DNA of 48,121 nt from Candolleomyces eurysporus (GCA_027579435.1 JANBPK010001246.1:1-48121); one strand, 5' to 3'. Numbered from the stretch's first letter, positions 24,054-34,785 are shown. Program-made: numbers and translations. The notes: a model not told the origin generated them from the letters alone.

Positions 24054-24377
24054 TCAAGTTTCCAATGGTTGGCATGAAGCACTTACCTGTACTCGATGTC
24101 GCTTAGGACAACGAGATTCTTCCAAGTGCTCAGTTGTGTCTGACGCAGCCCGCTTGTCAAGAACCTGTGCTCCACGGGCGGTAGGTGGGCCGCTGCTTGT
24201 CCCTGTGGCCATCTGCGTTCTCTGAGTCTCCAGAAACCCGTAATCCATATGGCCGTTCTGATTTAGGTGGGTTTTGATAGTCCTCGGACGGAGAAAACAA
24301 GCTCGTTTACATGTCTGGCATGGACAGGGCAGCAAGTCTTTCCCGTTCTTGTCGGTGCGATTTGCAGAGTCGGTCAT
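24054..24377 (-). CDS. Cys-rich transposon-like N-terminal fragment
   Basis: A 107-residue frame starts with a true ATG at 24377. Residues 15-45 read LLPCPCQTCKRACFLRPRTI followed by KTHLNQNGH, a C-x-C-x-x-C then H-x(5)-H arrangement. This resembles the short zinc-finger-like head of basidiomycete Tnp2-type or KDZ-type transposon proteins; the intact Tnp2 at 36705 begins with a comparable C-x-C-x-C then H-x(5)-H segment. A GT-AG donor after HRVQ could extend the product by about 30 residues. No transposase core follows, so this is either a remnant or a small captured gene. The family assignment is tentative. Confidence 0.35.
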   Translation of the reverse strand: MTDSANRTDKNGKDLLPCPCQTCKRACFLRPRTIKTHLNQNGHMDYGFLETQRTQMATGTSSGPPTARGAQVLDKRAASDTTEHLEESRCPKRHRVQVSASCQPLET

Positions 24378-24656
24378 GTCTGTGCGAAAATCGATAAAGC
24401 CGGATTCATAAAGAGCCTAGGTACACGTTCGATCGAAACACAGGGTGATAATACAAGAAAGAGAAAGGCTGTCGCGCTGGCGAGGGACCCGCAGGTGGAA
24501 GTCGGAAAGGTAACGGTCGCTTGCAGCAAACCCTGGATTTGATCGTTGCCCTTCGGTGTTTTCGGTTCCCACCATTAGGTATCATAAGCCGATCGGAGCG
24601 ATTTTTCACTGGGGGTTAGGGTTGGATAAAGAGATTGATCACGATTCCGATGATCG

Positions 24657-26401
24657 ATGTTACTCGCTTCCCTTCACGCACTAAGTACCATCTCATCGAA
24701 CACAAAACAGCGGCAAGAGCAGATGAACAACGTACGGGGTTGGGAAGTCCATCCATTGTTCAGATTACCCTTTCACATAGATAAATGCCAGAAATGCGAG
24801 GAGTATCACAATCATGCAATGGCGATGGACAAAGAGAACGGCAACAGGGTAGCTGCGGACATGGCAAGACTATGGGGAAAACAGGGAGTTGGGGATCTGA
24901 GCAAGGAGAACGAGCGGTTGCGAGAGGAGCGCAACAAAGCATGGGCAGAGATTGAGGAACTCAAGAGACAGGTAGAGGCATTGAGGAAAGCAGAAAGAGA
25001 AAAAGGTAGGTCGTCTCTGGAGTCTCAGGCGTCCTCACCGGTATTTAGCGTTTCCAAACTAGAAGATAGACGCGCATGGCCAGGCCCAACGGAAACCAAA
25101 TTCGCCAACTCCCCAAGCGACGCCATCATCACTCAAAGTCTTCCAGGTACGGTTTTTTAATTGGTTATACCTGAAAAATGCCATGCAAACTAACCAACGG
25201 ACTCACCACCTTTCCCCCAGTTCCCATTCGGCGCGTAGGAAGGGGTGACATCGTTGGCTTTGGCATCAATGGTGTTACCATCCTCCGCAACGGCCTCATG
25301 CCCCGTACCACCAAACTCGCAGTACCGGACTTTGGTTACCACGCCGGGAGCTGGCGCACTGACCAACATGTCCGTCTTGTTGGAGATACCACAGGCGATG
25401 GTCTCGGTGATATAATAGGATTCGGCGATTCCGGCGTCTTCGTGTCTCGTAACAATGGAGAAACCTTCTCTCTCCCCTCCCTCGTGCTAGAAGACTTCGG
25501 TTCTACAAAAGGGTGGAGTGTTGACGACCACGTACGCTACGTCGCTGACCTGCGCAACAAGGGATACGTCGACATCATCGGGTTCGGTGATAGGGGTGTC
25601 TTTGTCTCGCTCAATAATGGTGACGGGACCTACGCGCCAGCGCGTCTCGTTCTCAAAGACTTTGGGTTCGTCGCTGGAGGATGGAAAATGGACCGACATC
25701 TTCGGTTCTTGGCTGATGTTAATGGGGATGAGATCCCTGATATCGTCGGGCTCGGCGAGAAACATGTCTTCGTCGCTCTCGGAAACGGGGACGGCACGTT
25801 CGCTGCTCCTAGAATCGTCATCAACCACGCATTCACGTGCTCTGGTCAGGGATGGAGCATGGATGAACACCTACGTACGCTGGGGGACCTTACAGGGGAT
25901 GGAAGAGCTGACATGATTGGTTTCGGAAACTCTGGTGTGTGGGCCGTGTTGAATAACGGTGATGGGACCTTCCAACAGCCTAAGCTCGTTCTCAAGGACT
26001 TCGGTTTATCTGAAGATGCTGGAAAGTGGCAGGTCAACAAGCGTCCTCGATTTATCGCTGATGTCAACGGCGACGGGCGTGGAGATATCGTAGGGTTCGG
26101 GGATGCAGGCGTTTTCGTGGCAATTGGAAATGGAGATGGAACCTTCCAAACCCCAAAGCTCGTCATCAGAGACTTCGGATACAACGCCGGACAGTGGCGA
26201 GTTGACAAACATCCTCGGTTTGTTGTCGACTTGACGGGAAATGGTGCTGCCGATATCATTGGCTTTGGGCAGGATGCTGTGTGGGTGTCGTATAATGATG
26301 GGAAGGGCAACTTTGGACCCGTTCAAAAGCTCACTGAGGAGTTTAGCTTTAACCGTGGCTGGGGAACGAACAACACTGTTCGCTGGATTGCCAATTTGTA
26401 G
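24657..26401 (+). CDS. PVL-type propeller lectin with coiled-coil N-terminal extension (PVL-C)
   Basis: Exon 1 (24657-25146) and exon 2 (25221-26401) join in phase 1 and give 556 residues. The last 393 are a seven-bladed PVL-type propeller (cores GDIVGFG, GDGLGDIIGFG, GYVDIIGFG, DEIPDIVGLG, GDGRADMIGFG, GDGRGDIVGFG, GNGAADIIGFG) ending NNTVRWIANL as in PVL-B. Before it lie about 160 residues with a C-x-x-C at 44-47, the segment HNHAMAMDKENGNRVAADMA and a coiled coil at 80-118 (ENERLREERNKAWAEIEELK). In-frame Met codons occur only at residues 1, 23, 55, 57 and 69. A short PVL-B-like start just before IITQSLP is therefore not available without another upstream exon. An additional intron from the GTAGGT near 25003 is possible. 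The extension could oligomerise the lectin. Confidence 0.8.
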
Positions 26402-27913
26402 CGAGATGGATCTCTAGAATTCGGTGTGCATCTAGGCAGTTAGTCGAGCCCAGTGTTAGTATTGATAGCCATTGGCTTGGGCCATAAGCTCGCCTCCGTA
26501 CTTCATCGAACTGAAAATCCTGAGACTGTTTACAACGTCCACGCTTGACTCCGTTTTCCGTCGCGCCGTCGTAGCGTGACCAAATAAAGACTAGTCAGCT
26601 GCTTTTCTCCCAGCTTTACACTCCCAGCGGCGTGGATGGACGGCTATAGTTTTGGTTTGATCAGTGGGGTGACTTTAAGATTCAGATAAGAAGTACGCTC
26701 ACCCGCTAATACGATCTCTCGAAGGATCAGATAGAAAATCACCAGGTAGAGTAGGATGATTATTCCATCGTGTTGCCATTCCGTTGAGCGTCCACAGAAC
26801 GAGAGAACATTGCTAGAGCTGAGTGCAAGATGGATGACGCTGTGGTGAGCGGAATCTACTGTTCGAAGATTGGCCCTTCAGAGCATGAGCCCATGCCAAT
26901 GATGATCCCTCATGGTTCAATTTTCACACAACATGCACCATCGCTTCTCCTAAGCAGCGGATGGTCGATTCCTCCCACTTGAGCACTCCTGCATCTTCTC
27001 GACCAGAGAATGTCCTGAGAAGGAGGAGAATCTGCATGCATTAGCGAGGAGGAAGGCCTGCGTGAATGGGAAGAGACAGGTCGACAGCGACTTGAAGCCT
27101 ACAGATCAAAGCGAACTGTCAGTGTCTGGCTCAAGGAAAAAATGACTCCCCAATGTCGGCAGTTGTTCGTATGCACAAGCACTCAGGCTGAGAACTTCCA
27201 GCAAGTACGTTCGAGATACCTCAAAGGGCCCTCGTCATACAAGCGCCACTGACATTGAGCGAAGCTGATCAGATCGTATTCCAAGTGTCCGATAGACCGG
27301 GTAAGTATTAGCTTACAAGAAAGTATCGTCCAGGTTGCGAGGGAGATGGNAAAAAATAGATGCAAACGCGACGTCTTTCCTGTATCAAACTTGCGTATGC
27401 CACCTCAGCACTAGAGCCCTGGCCCACTATCTAAACCGAACTCCGCATCCCTTGGTTCGCCAGGTTCCGGGAGAACACTGATGTGGCGAAATTTGTCGAA
27501 TTCGGAGAACTAGGTGGGTAACAAGAGAAAGTCAGCTCCTGGTCACAAATGTTTATGCCGGACAGGAGGGTAGAAATAAGACGATGTCGAAACTTACTCT
27601 AAGCGCCTCAGCGGTGATGTCACCGCAGGTCCTCCCAACCAAATAGCAGTATCTCGGGCGCTCGGCTCCTACAGACCTGATCCCTGACTCTGAGAAAGCT
27701 ATGGTCTAGGTGGTCAAACAGAAAGATAATCCGTGATGATGTGGAGGCATCGATGAGTCTTCAAAGCGCCGTCAGATGTACGTGAGATCGGCGTGCCTCT
27801 AAACCGTGGATTCGGCGCTCGTCGTCGCAGAAAAGGATAATCCATTTAGCTGAAGCCTGAGGAATGAGTCTTCGTCTTGGCTCTACTTTCAGCCCTTGAA
27901 AATCGTCCAGGTC
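26402..27913. other. Intergenic, no gene seen
   Basis: About 1.5 kb without a recognisable frame. A single N is present at 27350. Confidence 0.45.
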
Positions 27914-28745
27914 ATGTCGGTCATTGACTTGGGGAAGGAACACGATACTCTAACTATGAGAGTTACTCTCGGTTCAAGAATTGCGACAACGCAGCCGTGA
28001 CTCACCTCCGCTCCGTAAAGATTACGCCCAGCTTGTGATCCTACTTTCCAGCGCATCGATGACTGGAGCAGTCCAAATTGCAAGAGCCGTCACGTTCTGC
28101 AGGTTCTCCGGACTTCACAGCCTTGCACCGTTTGACGTCCGAATGACTTGTTGTTGGAGAGATCTTCTATGCGTTATGTATCGACGCAGCGGACATGGGG
28201 CCGGGATGAAAGGCCGTGACCGAAGCGAGTGAAATGAGAAGCGTGGCGAACGCGGATAGATGTTCGCATGCGGCTGCATGAAAGTTCGAGATGATTGGTA
28301 TGACCGCACCGCAAGATCAACCAGGTCAAGAGGGATAGGAACACTCATCCGGTGCTGCCGGCTCACGAGCCGATAGGAGCAGGAAGACGTGCAAGACGTG
28401 TTACCCCGCTGGCTATGGGAAGACGTTCCCTGTCCGAGCCATGATATCGTGGGAAAGAGGATTGGGACAGTGCGTATTCGCACCGTGTTAGAAGTACGTG
28501 CCACCGCATTGAGTGACCTGGGTTTTGAATGGCCGAGGAACGGAAAAGGAGGATTTGAGTCAATGTTTGGCTCAAGCAGCCAGTCCAAGCAGAGCGACGA
28601 CGATCGAGGTTCGATTCCTGGAGGCGCAAATGTTTTCGGTGACATCTCCAGGTTTGAAGCCTGCATTCCAGGACATTTCATGGCAGTAGAATCCCAATCC
28701 ACGCAGTAGAGAAACTGCCCTTATCAGTTAAATACAGTACTCATC
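27914..28745. repeat. Dispersed ~0.85 kb repeat, copy A
   Basis: This segment aligns by eye along its length with 31187-32058. Shared stretches include GTCATTGACTTGGG near 27921, CTCACCTCCGCTC near 28001, GACGTCCGAA near 28136, AACCAGGTCAAGAGGG near 28320, GGGAAGACGTTCCCTG near 28418 and GTGACATCTCCAGGTTTGAAG near 28639. No conserved frame runs through both copies, so both are probably decayed copies of a gene or element. The GGTTCGATTCC at 28609 is B-box-like, but no tRNA fold surrounds it. Confidence 0.7.
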
Positions 28746-29251
28746 ACAGCCACAATCTGATCTAATCGATTCCGCCACGACCGTCTTTTGTGCTTCAAGG
28801 CTCAGGGACTCCCGCAGAGTGAATTGGGTAGGAGCCACTGTTTTGAGATGTCGTGTTGTTCTATACATGTGCAGCGAGGCCCATTCTCAAAGGCTTTGTC
28901 TGGACCTACTTGTGGGGACTTTCCCGGAACGAGGCAAAGTTAATATCATTCACCTTGTCAGTTTGTTCCCCCTACGAGATGGGTTGTGACCGCTGTTAAG
29001 TTAAGTTAAGTCGGTCGATTGCGGTTCAATTAATAGCACCCATTTATTTGGGCGAGCATGCCTTTGCTAATCATCATGACACATCATTCTGCTCGAGCAG
29101 AAAATAAAACCGATCAAAGATATGCAAATCACTTCAACGGTCATTCTACAGGCACATAGTCGGCCTCGTGCCTGCGTGATCCTTATATATACGATCTATA
29201 ACTTCATTTCACATCTTGAGTACGCATACTCTTTCGCTTCTAATCACCACC
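28746..29251. other. Intergenic with BTB gene promoter
   Basis: This contains a short GTTAA tandem (around 28996-29010). A TATATATA-like run near 29184 lies about 65 bp before the BTB start at 29252. Confidence 0.45.
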
Positions 29252-30464
29252 ATGTCTACCGTCCTGAACGAGTCCGCCAGTGATGGGAGGTCCCCTGGGC
29301 CCATGGCCCGTTCAAAACTTATCCGATGGGGTGGCATCGTCTTCTTTAAGGTGCGTACGGTATCTAGTGCATCATCGAGCGCTCTATCTGGGTAGATCTT
29401 TAGCTGAACGGAGTCAGGTTGAGGATATCATTTTTGAGGTTCCCCAACATAGGTTCACAGAACATTCTGAGGTCTTCGAGACCATGCTCCACCTACCCGC
29501 TGGAAGCGACGGGACTGTGGTAGGACAAGACGAAGAACATCCGATTGTGTTGGAGGGCGATCAGGCAGTCCACCTTGAGGCATTGCTGAAAATCATTTAC
29601 CCAACGTAAGTGCTGCAACCCTTTTCCCAAACAGGTAACTGACGATCCACATTACGAGGATAGGGTAGATGACATGATCTCAGGCAGCTTCAAATTGGAG
29701 AAGGAGGAATGGATTGGAGTGTTGAAGTTATCGACTAGGTGGAGCATGAAGAAGTTTCGCCTAAAGTTGCATTAACTATTCTCCAATCAGGAGTGACGAA
29801 CATCAATCCTTTTAGATCAGAAAGCTTGCCATCACCGAACTCTCCAAGGACTCTCTGAACCCGGTGGAGAAAGTTATACTAGGCCGAGAGCATAAGGTCG
29901 TGAAGTGGTTTCACGACGGGATGGTCGAGCTTGCTTCTGGACATCCCAGCCGGGCTTTGGCCGAACTCAAGTCCCACCTGGGGGGGGGAGATGGCGTGCA
30001 GCTTGTTGTGGATCCAGAACCAAGCTCTAAAAAAGCGTCTTGAAACCAGCTTCTCCGTCACTACCGGCATAACCCTTGGGATGATCGCATGCTACTCCTG
30101 CCAAGCTGTGATCTTCACAGGTGACATAGATTGTCACCAATGCTTTCAGAGGATAGCTGTCGACAATTCCAACGCCCTCTATTTGGATCATGAAGCTCCA
30201 TAATCGGGAATGAGCGCTGAGCTTCCAGCCACTGGAACTGTGATATTGCGTTTTACTATCGACCTGGCATACGTGACGTGCAAGTACTGCTCGATGAGGG
30301 CGATCTCCTACGACGAAATTTCCTGTCCTTCCTGTTCCTGGGATAATAGCACCTCAAGGCTTGTGCTGATACCCAGTAATCTAGTCGAGGGTAGTGATAT
30401 TTCTCAGAGAGTGATTGAGGAGTTTAGGGAAGAGATCACCAGATACGAACCCTGGGACCGATAG
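29252..30464 (+). pseudogene. BTB/POZ protein gene with several lesions
   Basis: Exons 29252-29350, 29418-29605 and 29664-29753 give the N-terminal half, including VEDIIFEVPQHRFTEHSEVF and ETML, the usual BTB opening in agaric proteins. The exon from 29816 continues RKLAITELSKDSLNPVEKVI and on. Next come C-x-x-C pairs in ACYSCQ/DCHQC (to 30203) and CKYC/CPSC (30210-30464), as in the two zinc-ribbon-like tails of the family, ending VIEEFREEITRYEPW. Three breaks were seen. The third donor (AAGAAGTTT) is out of phase by one base with the next exon. A run of nine G around 29980-29988 shifts the frame by one. An in-frame TAA at 30201-30203 separates the two Cys-rich parts. The first two could be sequencing errors; the third could mark an intron or true decay. 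Confidence 0.6.
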
Positions 30465-30854
30465 TTACTTGTTCCAGGATACGTTCGACATAGTAGCCAT
30501 AGGCCCGGGAGTGGTGCGCTCGACTGTGGAAAGATGTATCCTTGCCCACCTTCCACAATCCACACGTCACCAAACAATGTTATCCGGTTCGAGAGTAAAC
30601 CATTTGGACGTATCGCAGCATCGAGGCTGAGATAGATATGGCAACGGCGCAGATTAGACTCAATCATTTCAAGAGGTAAGACGCAAACTCAAACGAAGCG
30701 GCATCCATCTCACGCTATCACCTAAACGAAACGGAACGAAATACTCAAACTAATGAACGCTACACTAATGGAAACTACACAACACGTCTGGGCCAAAGAC
30801 CAAAAAAGTACGACATCTTGGGTTACATAGGGCTCGGCTCACTGTGGACTCTGA
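30465..30854. other. Intergenic, no gene seen
   Basis: Short stretch between the BTB remnant and the UPO stub. Nothing was recognised. Confidence 0.45.
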
Positions 30855-31112
30855 GAAGGATATAGAGATCACCATCCCAATATGGCAGCTGTAGAGTCTA
30901 GGGGTGGATTCAAGTTAAACAGCCGAGGTAGTTGGTGGAGAACAAAGGGCTTGGGTAGTCTGACGAAGCTGGGAAGAGGCATGGTCATCCTTATACCAAT
31001 CCTGAAGTTCTCGTCTGTGACCAAGTTCCGTTGAATACTCCGTTGAGAACGCTAAACGGGGGTTCATACAAGCAGGGCTGAGCAGTACACATTGCCTCAA
31101 ACGTTTGGTTGC
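30855..31112 (-). pseudogene. 5' stub and promoter of a lost UPO gene
   Basis: On the minus strand this matches the 5' region of UPO3: the AAACGTTTGAGGCAATGT element (31106-31089), a TATAAGGATGACCATGCC segment near 30995 and an AACAAAG-containing leader. The end at 30872-30855 reads GTGATCTCTATATCCTTC where UPO3 has ATGATCTCTATATCCTTC, so the start codon is changed to GTG. After six matching codons the similarity stops. This is a fragment left from a tandem duplication of UPO3 and its promoter. Confidence 0.65.
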
Positions 31113-31186
31113 ACAACGCACACTGCATGCTAATTCTAGAGGAGTGAGGTAGTTTGAGGAGTTGCCTTGACACCGGCCATACCTCG

Positions 31187-32058
31187 GATGTCGACCATTG
31201 ACTTGGGAAACGGGTACGAAATTCTAGCCATGAGAGTTGCTATCAGTCCAAGGATAGCGAAAAAGTATCTTTGACTCACCTCAGCTCTGTCAGGATCACG
31301 TGCGACTCACTATCCAATTTCCAGCACGTCGACGACCGGAGCAATCCAAACTGCAATGCCCGTCGCGTCCCAGCCTCGCACCCTCTGACGTCCGAAGGAC
31401 TTGGTGAAGAGACCTTCTATGTGTTGCGCATCGACACAGTGGACACGAGACCAGGATTAAAGGCCGTCATCGAAAGCGGATAGACGTTCGCGTTGTGAAT
31501 CAACCAGGTCAAGAGGGGATCGAGTAAGGACGAGTCACCAGGGACACACATCTCATTGCTGCCAGCTTAAGAGCCTATTGGGGAAGAAGACGTGAAAGAG
31601 ATAGCCACGGTTGAAGGTGTGAGCAATTAGAGGTGTTATCGCGCCAACGGGAAGACAGTCCCTGCCCAAGTCATAGAGTTGCAGGATCATTGCGGTCGTG
31701 GACAAGGACATTGGGTCAATGCTATTTCGCGGTGTCTTAGAGAGATAGGTCATTGCATCGGCCAGTGAGACTTGGGTTCTGAGTTTTCGCGACGAACGAC
31801 TCGGAGTAAAGGAGTGACGAACCGGTCAATGTTTGACCCAAGCAATCAGTCCAAACATGGCAGCCTTGGGACCTGGTGCCGGAACCTATCCTATCCTATC
31901 CAGCGGACTATCGACGTTCGGTTCCTGGCTGCACAAATGTTTGCAGTGACATCTCCAGGTTTGAAGCGAGGTCGTGCACTTCAAGGAATATTGTGTTGGC
32001 GGAGTCGCAAGTTGCGTAGCAGAAAAATTACCCTTGTCATTTCAACATAGTACTCAAT
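31187..32058. repeat. Dispersed ~0.85 kb repeat, copy B
   Basis: Partner of 27914-28745, lying between the UPO stub and the 3' end of UPO3. Shared stretches include CATTGACTTGGGAAA near 31198, GACTCACCTCAGCTC near 31273, GACGTCCGAAGGAC near 31390 and GTGACATCTCCAGGTTTGAAG near 31948. A CCTAT microsatellite (about 31886-31900) is specific to this copy. On the minus strand, both copies contain a possible exon ending at a GTGAG donor and a second one beginning TCAATG. Confidence 0.7.
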
Positions 32059-32161
32059 TATAATCTCCGATCGAAGTGCAGATGGAGGATGAAAGAAAGG
32101 TATGAACAATGGAAATATATCGTAAGGGGTCCTTGTCCAAGATAAACATAATCTCCTGAGT

Positions 32162-33602
32162 CTAGAGCTTACCATAGGGGAACAGCTCCTCGCAGCCAGC
32201 GTCCGCGATGCCACTGTAGAAAAAACCCAAGTTCTTGATCAAATTCCTCCTCAAAATCCCGGTGGGGTTGGGGTACAGTCCGCGAATTGTCTGGTTCACG
32301 AAGTTCGTGTACAGAAGACAGAAGGTGTCGAAGTCTGCTGAGGTCAGATCAAGGACATAGTTGTTGATCTTGTCGTCTCGGTTCCCCCCCCGGAGCAATG
32401 GGGTGAGCGATGAACACCATCTCAACCCCTTCGTTGCCACTTGGCTGTGCAGCACGATGGAAGTCTGTAGGGTATTTCCCGTCTCGGAAGAACAAAGTGG
32501 CAGCCTCCATATCTAGCTTTTTCTCCGTGCTCCTTCCGTCGACGAAGAAGTTAACCGGGAAAACCGATTCTGCGTATGCGGTAAAGTAGCGAGGAGCGAC
32601 GAAGGAAAATTGAGGATTGGTAGCAATTGATTCTTGAATGCGTTGGAATCGGAGCTCTGCCGCAACCGTATAGTCGTAAAAGCCTCCACCATAGCGGTTG
32701 CTGAACTCGACGAACTAATGAAAGCTCAGTACCATCCTTTCTTGAGAGGACAGCATGCAACGTACCTGATCGAAGAGCGTCTGGTTGAAGCTATGATTAT
32801 CGCCGAAAGAGAAGTCGGCTCGAGTCATGCTAGCATCACCTGGAGAACGTCATGAGAATGTCAAGTAAGAACTTGAGGTTTGGACATACCCTCGAAGACA
32901 GCGTGCGTGTTCAATCCTCCAACAGTGGCAGGTGCAGGAGGGTCAGGGCCAGTCTTCTTTGTCTTCTCTCCAATACTCAAGAGATCTGTGACAAGATTTC
33001 CGTCCACGAGATGTGCGGCATGAGTCAAGAAGACGGCTGTGCTGTGCTCCATGTTAAAGCCTATTCCCAATCCATTGTTAGCTTTCTTCGCGGGTCTTGG
33101 TGTCTAACATCAGTGCTCACCTTCTTGTACGGCATTGATGATCTGGGAAGGACTGGCTACGCCATTGTGAGGGAGATACTGTTGAAGTGCAGCCACGTTA
33201 GTACACATCGAACAACAAGATGCAACTCCAGTGTCTCCGAAACATGGGGCGAGTCTGAGTTACTCGACGCCGACTTTGACCAATTTCACTCGAGGGAGAA
33301 GCTGCAAATGTACTCACCCCGTGGTTTGCTAGAGTATTCAAGCCTGGACAGGGACCTCGAATATCGCCTTGCCTCGGAGCCTTGAATGGGTGTGCACTGT
33401 CGTGGACGAGCTTTGTTCCATTATACTGGAGAGGTCCAGGTGGGTTCGGCGGATCCACTTGATTGAGCCGTGGAATGAGCTCATTCCACTCCCGCGCAGA
33501 CAGTCCAGCTAGACTGCCGTATTGAGGGGATGCAAAGGTTGGTGAAAGGCTGACCAAATTCAATAGAAGGACGGTGAGTGAGACGAAGGATATAGAGATC
33601 AT
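32162..33602 (-). CDS. Unspecific peroxygenase, long type (UPO3), one-base shift in a C8 run
   Basis: Minus-strand exons 33602-33318, 33178-33121, 33060-32890, 32839-32766 and 32714-32162. The first four have exactly the UPO1 lengths (285, 58, 171 and 74 nt), while the last is 553 nt instead of 552. The extra base is in the eight-C run at 32384-32391 (plus strand), near residue 304 of 379. Skipping it restores the frame to the normal end ELFPYGKL. Signal peptide, PCP heme Cys at 85, EGD at 171-173, and the Arg238/Glu245 pair in RYFTAYAE are all present before the shift. As written the product would be cut after the catalytic residues. A sequencing error in the homopolymer is the simplest reading; recent pseudogenisation is the alternative. 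The role is as for UPO1, its closest paralogue, in inverted orientation 28 kb away. Confidence 0.85.
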
Positions 33603-33679
33603 GCTTGATTATTGTTGGGGTGATTGGTAGCGAACAAAGAGCTTTGGTAGTGAGCGCAAGCTCCCATAGGCATGGTCAT

Positions 33680-33686
33680 CTTTATA
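33680..33686 (-). promoter_or_regulatory. TATA-like box of UPO3
   Basis: TATAAAG on the minus strand about 80 bp before the ATG at 33602, followed by ATGACCATGCC, which is shared with the UPO stub. Confidence 0.5.
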
Positions 33687-33726
33687 TCAATTCTGAATGC
33701 CCTATCTAACCGGGGTTGAGCAGTGA

Positions 33727-33744
33727 ACATTGCCTCGAACGTTT
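33727..33744 (-). promoter_or_regulatory. Upstream element shared by the UPO genes
   Basis: On the minus strand this reads AAACGTTCGAGGCAATGT, identical to 3065-3082 before UPO1, about 125-140 bp before the UPO3 ATG. Confidence 0.5.
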
Positions 33745-34785
33745 GCTGCGCAAAGAGGCTATCTAGGAGGTGCATTACGACCTGCAACGCATGGTTATGG
33801 CTCGGATGACTCGAGAGCATAAATAGGGTAGAGGGAAGTCATGGTGAACTTGTTATCTCCTTCATCTCCGAACATTAATATGAAAGTGCCAATTCGGAGT
33901 GTTCATTACCGCTGGGCATTTACAGCAAAGTTTAAATGAAGGTTATCTCCGGCTCCAAATACAAGGAGCCGCCGACAGCTCTAAGCAGAATTTGGCAGGA
34001 TAATTTAAATTGCAGGAAACCCGATGTCGGGAAGTTCTTTACATTGACCCTGATACGTCGGTGGCATGAAGACCGAAGTCAACCTATCATATTTTCAACG
34101 CCGGTTTGTAATTGCAGTACTCACTCGCTGGTTTGCTAGAGCCGGTTGTGTTGCCATATCACACCGTATTTGAGAAACCATGAACAGTGCTGCAAAGCAT
34201 CTATCTCAATATCTTCCAATTCAATAGTGATACTTATTGGACTATCGATCCGTTTAGCATCCAAGCAGATTGAGGAGATCCTAAAGGAGCGGACAGTCAC
34301 CTCACCCCAAAAGTGGTCTTCATTCAAAGTGACAAGGACTGAAACAGACGAGAGTATACCAATGATCCGATTACTCACAGAGTCCCCGCAGTTGTACAGG
34401 ATTTCGGGTAGAAAACACAAGACACAGATGAGATGGCTATCATGAAATAAAAGATGTCCGGTGTGAAGCAGTCGTGAGTGTCCTAGGGCAGCCGAACGAG
34501 CCGAAAGCTAATTGGATAGTGTCTATTCGAGGTCCGCCACCCATCTCATGGTCGTAGCCAAATATCCAGGAATGACTTCCGTGAGCATGAACAGATTGTA
34601 AAAGGGTTGCTCACAGCCCCGGCTTGCAGAAAGTTCGTAGCAAGGAGTGGGTGTGAGACCTTTGGCATCAGCACACGAGCCGAATAAGCAAATAGAATCA
34701 TAACTTCCGAAGTAGCCCTTCACGTTCTTCCTTGGCTTTCACATAACCATTCATCCACCGTAGGTGTCGGATCTCACACATGCTA
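33745..34785. other. Intergenic, no gene seen
   Basis: This separates UPO3 from the CACTA element. The overlapping frames at 34136-34445 lie on opposite strands and show no family features. Confidence 0.45.

Noticed and set aside
28596..28632. tRNA B-box-like sequence (GGTTCGATTCC) in repeat copy A
   Set aside because: The T-arm stem pairs poorly, no A box is found at the right distance and the acceptor ends do not pair. Copy B has a changed box, so neither a tRNA nor a SINE is supported.
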